A stretch of 14,471 nucleotides of DNA from Planctomycetes bacterium RIFOXYC2_FULL_41_27. Lineage in GTDB: Bacteria > Planctomycetota > Brocadiia > Brocadiales > Brocadiaceae. The notes beneath the pieces were generated by a model. The model searched no databases and was not told the DNA's origin. It saw nothing but the letters and a program-made list of their open reading frames with translations. Below, in pieces: positions 12,546-14,471 of the stretch. Both the position numbers and the translations under genes were made by a program. How positions within the stretch are numbered: position 1 is the stretch's first letter; each line of letters begins with the position of its first letter. The DNA lies in the NCBI GenBank assembly GCA_001828645.1, contig MHZD01000119.1, forward strand, positions 1-14,471, in the 5' to 3' direction.

Positions 12546-14471
12546 GTTTCTTTTTAACCGTAATTGCCCCTAACGGGCAGCACTTTTCGAAATCCGGTTT
12601 GATATTCCAGCCAGAAACCTTCTCGGCAATAATCTTTGCCTTATCGTCGACAACATCCATAACTCCACCAGAATTTTCGACACAGATTCCACAACCAACA
12701 CATTTTCTCGGGTCTATACTCACGTTTATGGACTCGCTATCTTTTCTGACGGTTGCCTGTTCAAGATAGTGGATATGTTCCCGCTCTGAAATTATACCCG
12801 AATGCATCGGAGAATGTTTTTTTACTTGCTGCCGGCCTGCCCGATCGTAACGGAATATTGACCGTCCGCATTGTCCGCAGGTATGTAATTCCTGCAGCTT
12901 TTCCAGATAGTCCATTATCGTTTGGACAACGGCTGCATGGCTCCATGTCAGCGGAGAGACAGAAACAGGCTCGCCCGTAAATGGGTTTATCTGTTCGGCC
13001 AGGACGCCGGAAGGTAATGCACGGGATACGGTCCATCGCAAGCAGTTCATTACGCGTTCGAGGTCTTCGACAGATCTGGCTGTTGATACGTAATACTGCG
13101 CCATCCACATGGTGCAGATTATCCAGGGATTTCCTGGTATCGTGTCGTCATTCCCCAGACGCTGGTACAGGTCGCGCTCGTATCTTGCAATTCCGCCTAT
13201 TTTAGTCTTGACCCATAAGGTCTCTTCGATTGCCTTCATCGTATTTTTCACCTTGATGTCGTTGGGGTCATATACACCAAATGCAAACATACCGTACAAA
13301 CTGGCATCGATCGTTGCATCGATTTCATATCCGCCGTCCTTCTTTGGGTAAATCATGCGTAAAAATCTCTTGTGCTTCTCGCTGTAAAGATATTGGTCAA
13401 TTGCTTTTTTAATCTGTAATGCAGTCTGCCGGTATAATTTAGCTTTTTCCGTATGATAAAAGATATCAGAAAAATTTGCAGCGGCTATCAGCCCGCCGTA
13501 CACGGTAGCAGTTGTAAAGGACAATATGCCGCGCCTTTCTTCCCACAAATCGTAAGAAGGAAGCGGTAGCCCCGTTTGCTCATCACGATAACTTACAAGA
13601 AAATCTGCTGCCTTTTCAATGAAAGAATGATAGAGAGGCCGTATCACATCAATCTTTCGATAAAGGTCATAATATTGCCATATCACCCAGAGAATCAGGG
13701 CTGTTTCATCTTCCTGAATCGGCACGTGTATCTCTTCGCCCTTTACCCATGGTTGCCAAGAACTGCCAAAAGAGCCATCAGGATTGTATTTGTGCAGTAA
13801 AAAGCCGTCTTCAACCATGACGCTTGCACAGAAATTATAAGGCGTGATTACGTTGGCGCAAAAGTCGAAAAACTTTCGGCAGGTCGTGGTGTACCCTGCC
13901 TTCATCAGTGCATAACTCACCAGTGCGCCGTCCCGGGGCCACATATAGCTATAAGTATCTTTTGCATACTGTCTGATATCAGAGTCGTTTGCGGCAATAA
14001 TAGCGCCGCCGTTGTCAATCTGTGTCATAAGGATCAGCAGGCTTCTCTTGAAAAGATCGACCACATCGGAAGGCAGATTTCCAAAATTGAACTCTTCTTT
14101 GTTGACCCAGTGATGCCAATAACTTGCCGTTCTGTCGAGCCTTGTTTGAGGTTTTTCACTGAGAATGATATCGTTCAGGTTGTCGACTTCGCCGTAATTC
14201 CTGCCGGCGGCAATCCAATAGTACGCAACGGAATCTCCCAGGGGTGGGATTTTCAGCGAAATACCAATAGTGGAGTCAACAGAACCCTGTGCTATGGGGT
14301 TTCCCTCAAGTACGCCGTCTTCAGCATCCCGCCAGGTGCCCTCGGCGCCACGGTGTCTCTTGATTCCGGTTGCATATTCTCTAACGCCCCATACATCGCC
14401 GGCAGAACAATTCATTAAGAAATATCTGGGACCTTTATAGTGAATAAGGCAATTCAACTTTGCATCGTAAA
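12535..14471 (-). CDS. GH15 glucoamylase-like enzyme fused to a C-terminal 4Fe-4S ferredoxin domain (5' end outside window)
   Basis: The frame stays open to the window edge (YDAKLNCLIHYKG before any start), so the N-terminus is missing; residues below are numbered from the TTG at 14457. Residues 1-100 are the tail of the N-terminal beta domain (AEGTWRDAEDGVLEGNPIAQG), and 130-515 the (alpha/alpha)6 catalytic domain: YMWPRDGAL (171-179), DLWEERRGILSFT (303-315, general acid), GNPWIICTMWMAQYY (442-456) and GVLAEQINPFTGEP (484-497, general base E488). The enzyme should release glucose from alpha-glucans. Then come a CGQC motif (527-530), a linker, and a ferredoxin domain 577-636 with C586, C589, C592 and the terminal C627-P, as in Thermotoga-type single-cluster ferredoxins. 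I see no frameshift between the parts. No signal peptide can be judged. The hybrid kinase gene overlaps its stop by 11 bp. Confidence 0.9.
   Translation of the reverse strand, partial: YDAKLNCLIHYKGPRYFLMNCSAGDVWGVREYATGIKRHRGAEGTWRDAEDGVLEGNPIAQGSVDSTIGISLKIPPLGDSVAYYWIAAGRNYGEVDNLNDIILSEKPQTRLDRTASYWHHWVNKEEFNFGNLPSDVVDLFKRSLLILMTQIDNGGAIIAANDSDIRQYAKDTYSYMWPRDGALVSYALMKAGYTTTCRKFFDFCANVITPYNFCASVMVEDGFLLHKYNPDGSFGSSWQPWVKGEEIHVPIQEDETALILWVIWQYYDLYRKIDVIRPLYHSFIEKAADFLVSYRDEQTGLPLPSYDLWEERRGILSFTTATVYGGLIAAANFSDIFYHTEKAKLYRQTALQIKKAIDQYLYSEKHKRFLRMIYPKKDGGYEIDATIDASLYGMFAFGVYDPNDIKVKNTMKAIEETLWVKTKIGGIARYERDLYQRLGNDDTIPGNPWIICTMWMAQYYVSTARSVEDLERVMNCLRWTVSRALPSGVLAEQINPFTGEPVSVSPLTWSHAAVVQTIMDYLEKLQELHTCGQCGRSIFRYDRAGRQQVKKHSPMHSGIISEREHIHYLEQATVRKDSESINVSIDPRKCVGCGICVENSGGVMDVVDDKAKIIAEKVSGWNIKPDFEKCCPLGAITVKKKHED

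Noticed and set aside
12535..12960. Ferredoxin domain as a separate gene
   Set aside because: The frame from the GH15 catalytic region into the ferredoxin is continuous with no stop, and no good start with a ribosome site stands out just before the Cys motif. Kept as one fusion gene.
12761..13108. 115-residue minus-strand open frame inside the GH15 gene
   Set aside because: It is in another frame of the GH15-ferredoxin gene, covering the conserved general-base region, and has no recognisable domain.
12535..14457. GH15 gene starting at the TTG at 14457
   Set aside because: The codons before it (YDAK) continue the family sequence to the window edge and the beta domain is incomplete, so the true start is outside the window.

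Overview
The window reads as ordinary chromosome of a Gram-negative bacterium with moderate GC. Lipoprotein-type and secreted proteins, a periplasmic c-type haem sensor kinase, a cell-wall recycling kinase, ATP sulfurylase and many short dispersed repeats are present. The repeats (CCACAGAG-type, ACCGCAAAGACGCAAAG-type, AAGTCAGAAG-type), GxxExxY proteins and hybrid kinases together remind me of anammox Planctomycetota (Brocadiales). That assignment is inference from style, not from a marker gene.

Layout. 1-396 (+) is the 3' end of ATP sulfurylase. It converges, 3 bp apart, on a large secreted PDZ/S41 protease (400-3408, -). A 325-bp gap follows with a good promoter on each strand, then a BrnT/CopG-type toxin-antitoxin pair (3734-4292, +) whose -10 box lies between the arms of an inverted repeat. 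Two hairpins separate it from a convergent two-gene unit (4371-6715, -): a TPR lipoprotein followed by anhydro-N-acetylmuramic acid kinase (anmK). The anmK reading frame carries a 148-bp element with perfect 22-bp terminal inverted repeats, so the protein has roughly 70 extra residues. A repeat-rich gap (6716-6905) precedes an APC-family permease (6906-8252, +) whose last dozen codons are made from a dispersed repeat.

8259-14471 is a minus-strand cluster. In transcription order it holds a GH15 glucoamylase-like enzyme fused to a C-terminal 4Fe-4S ferredoxin domain (5' end outside the window), a hybrid histidine kinase with a CxxCH haem-type sensor domain and two receiver domains (11-bp overlap with the GH15 gene), a DivK/CheY-like single receiver, and a receiver-PAS protein. 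A GxxExxY gene in perfect 27-bp inverted repeats sits exactly between the last two.

Working together: the cluster suggests a redox- or gas-sensing phosphorelay placed with alpha-glucan (possibly glycogen) breakdown. The tight overlap supports co-expression; the signal and the outputs are not visible. The main unusual points are the in-frame palindromic element in anmK, the inverted-repeat-bounded GxxExxY cassette, and the glucoamylase-ferredoxin fusion.
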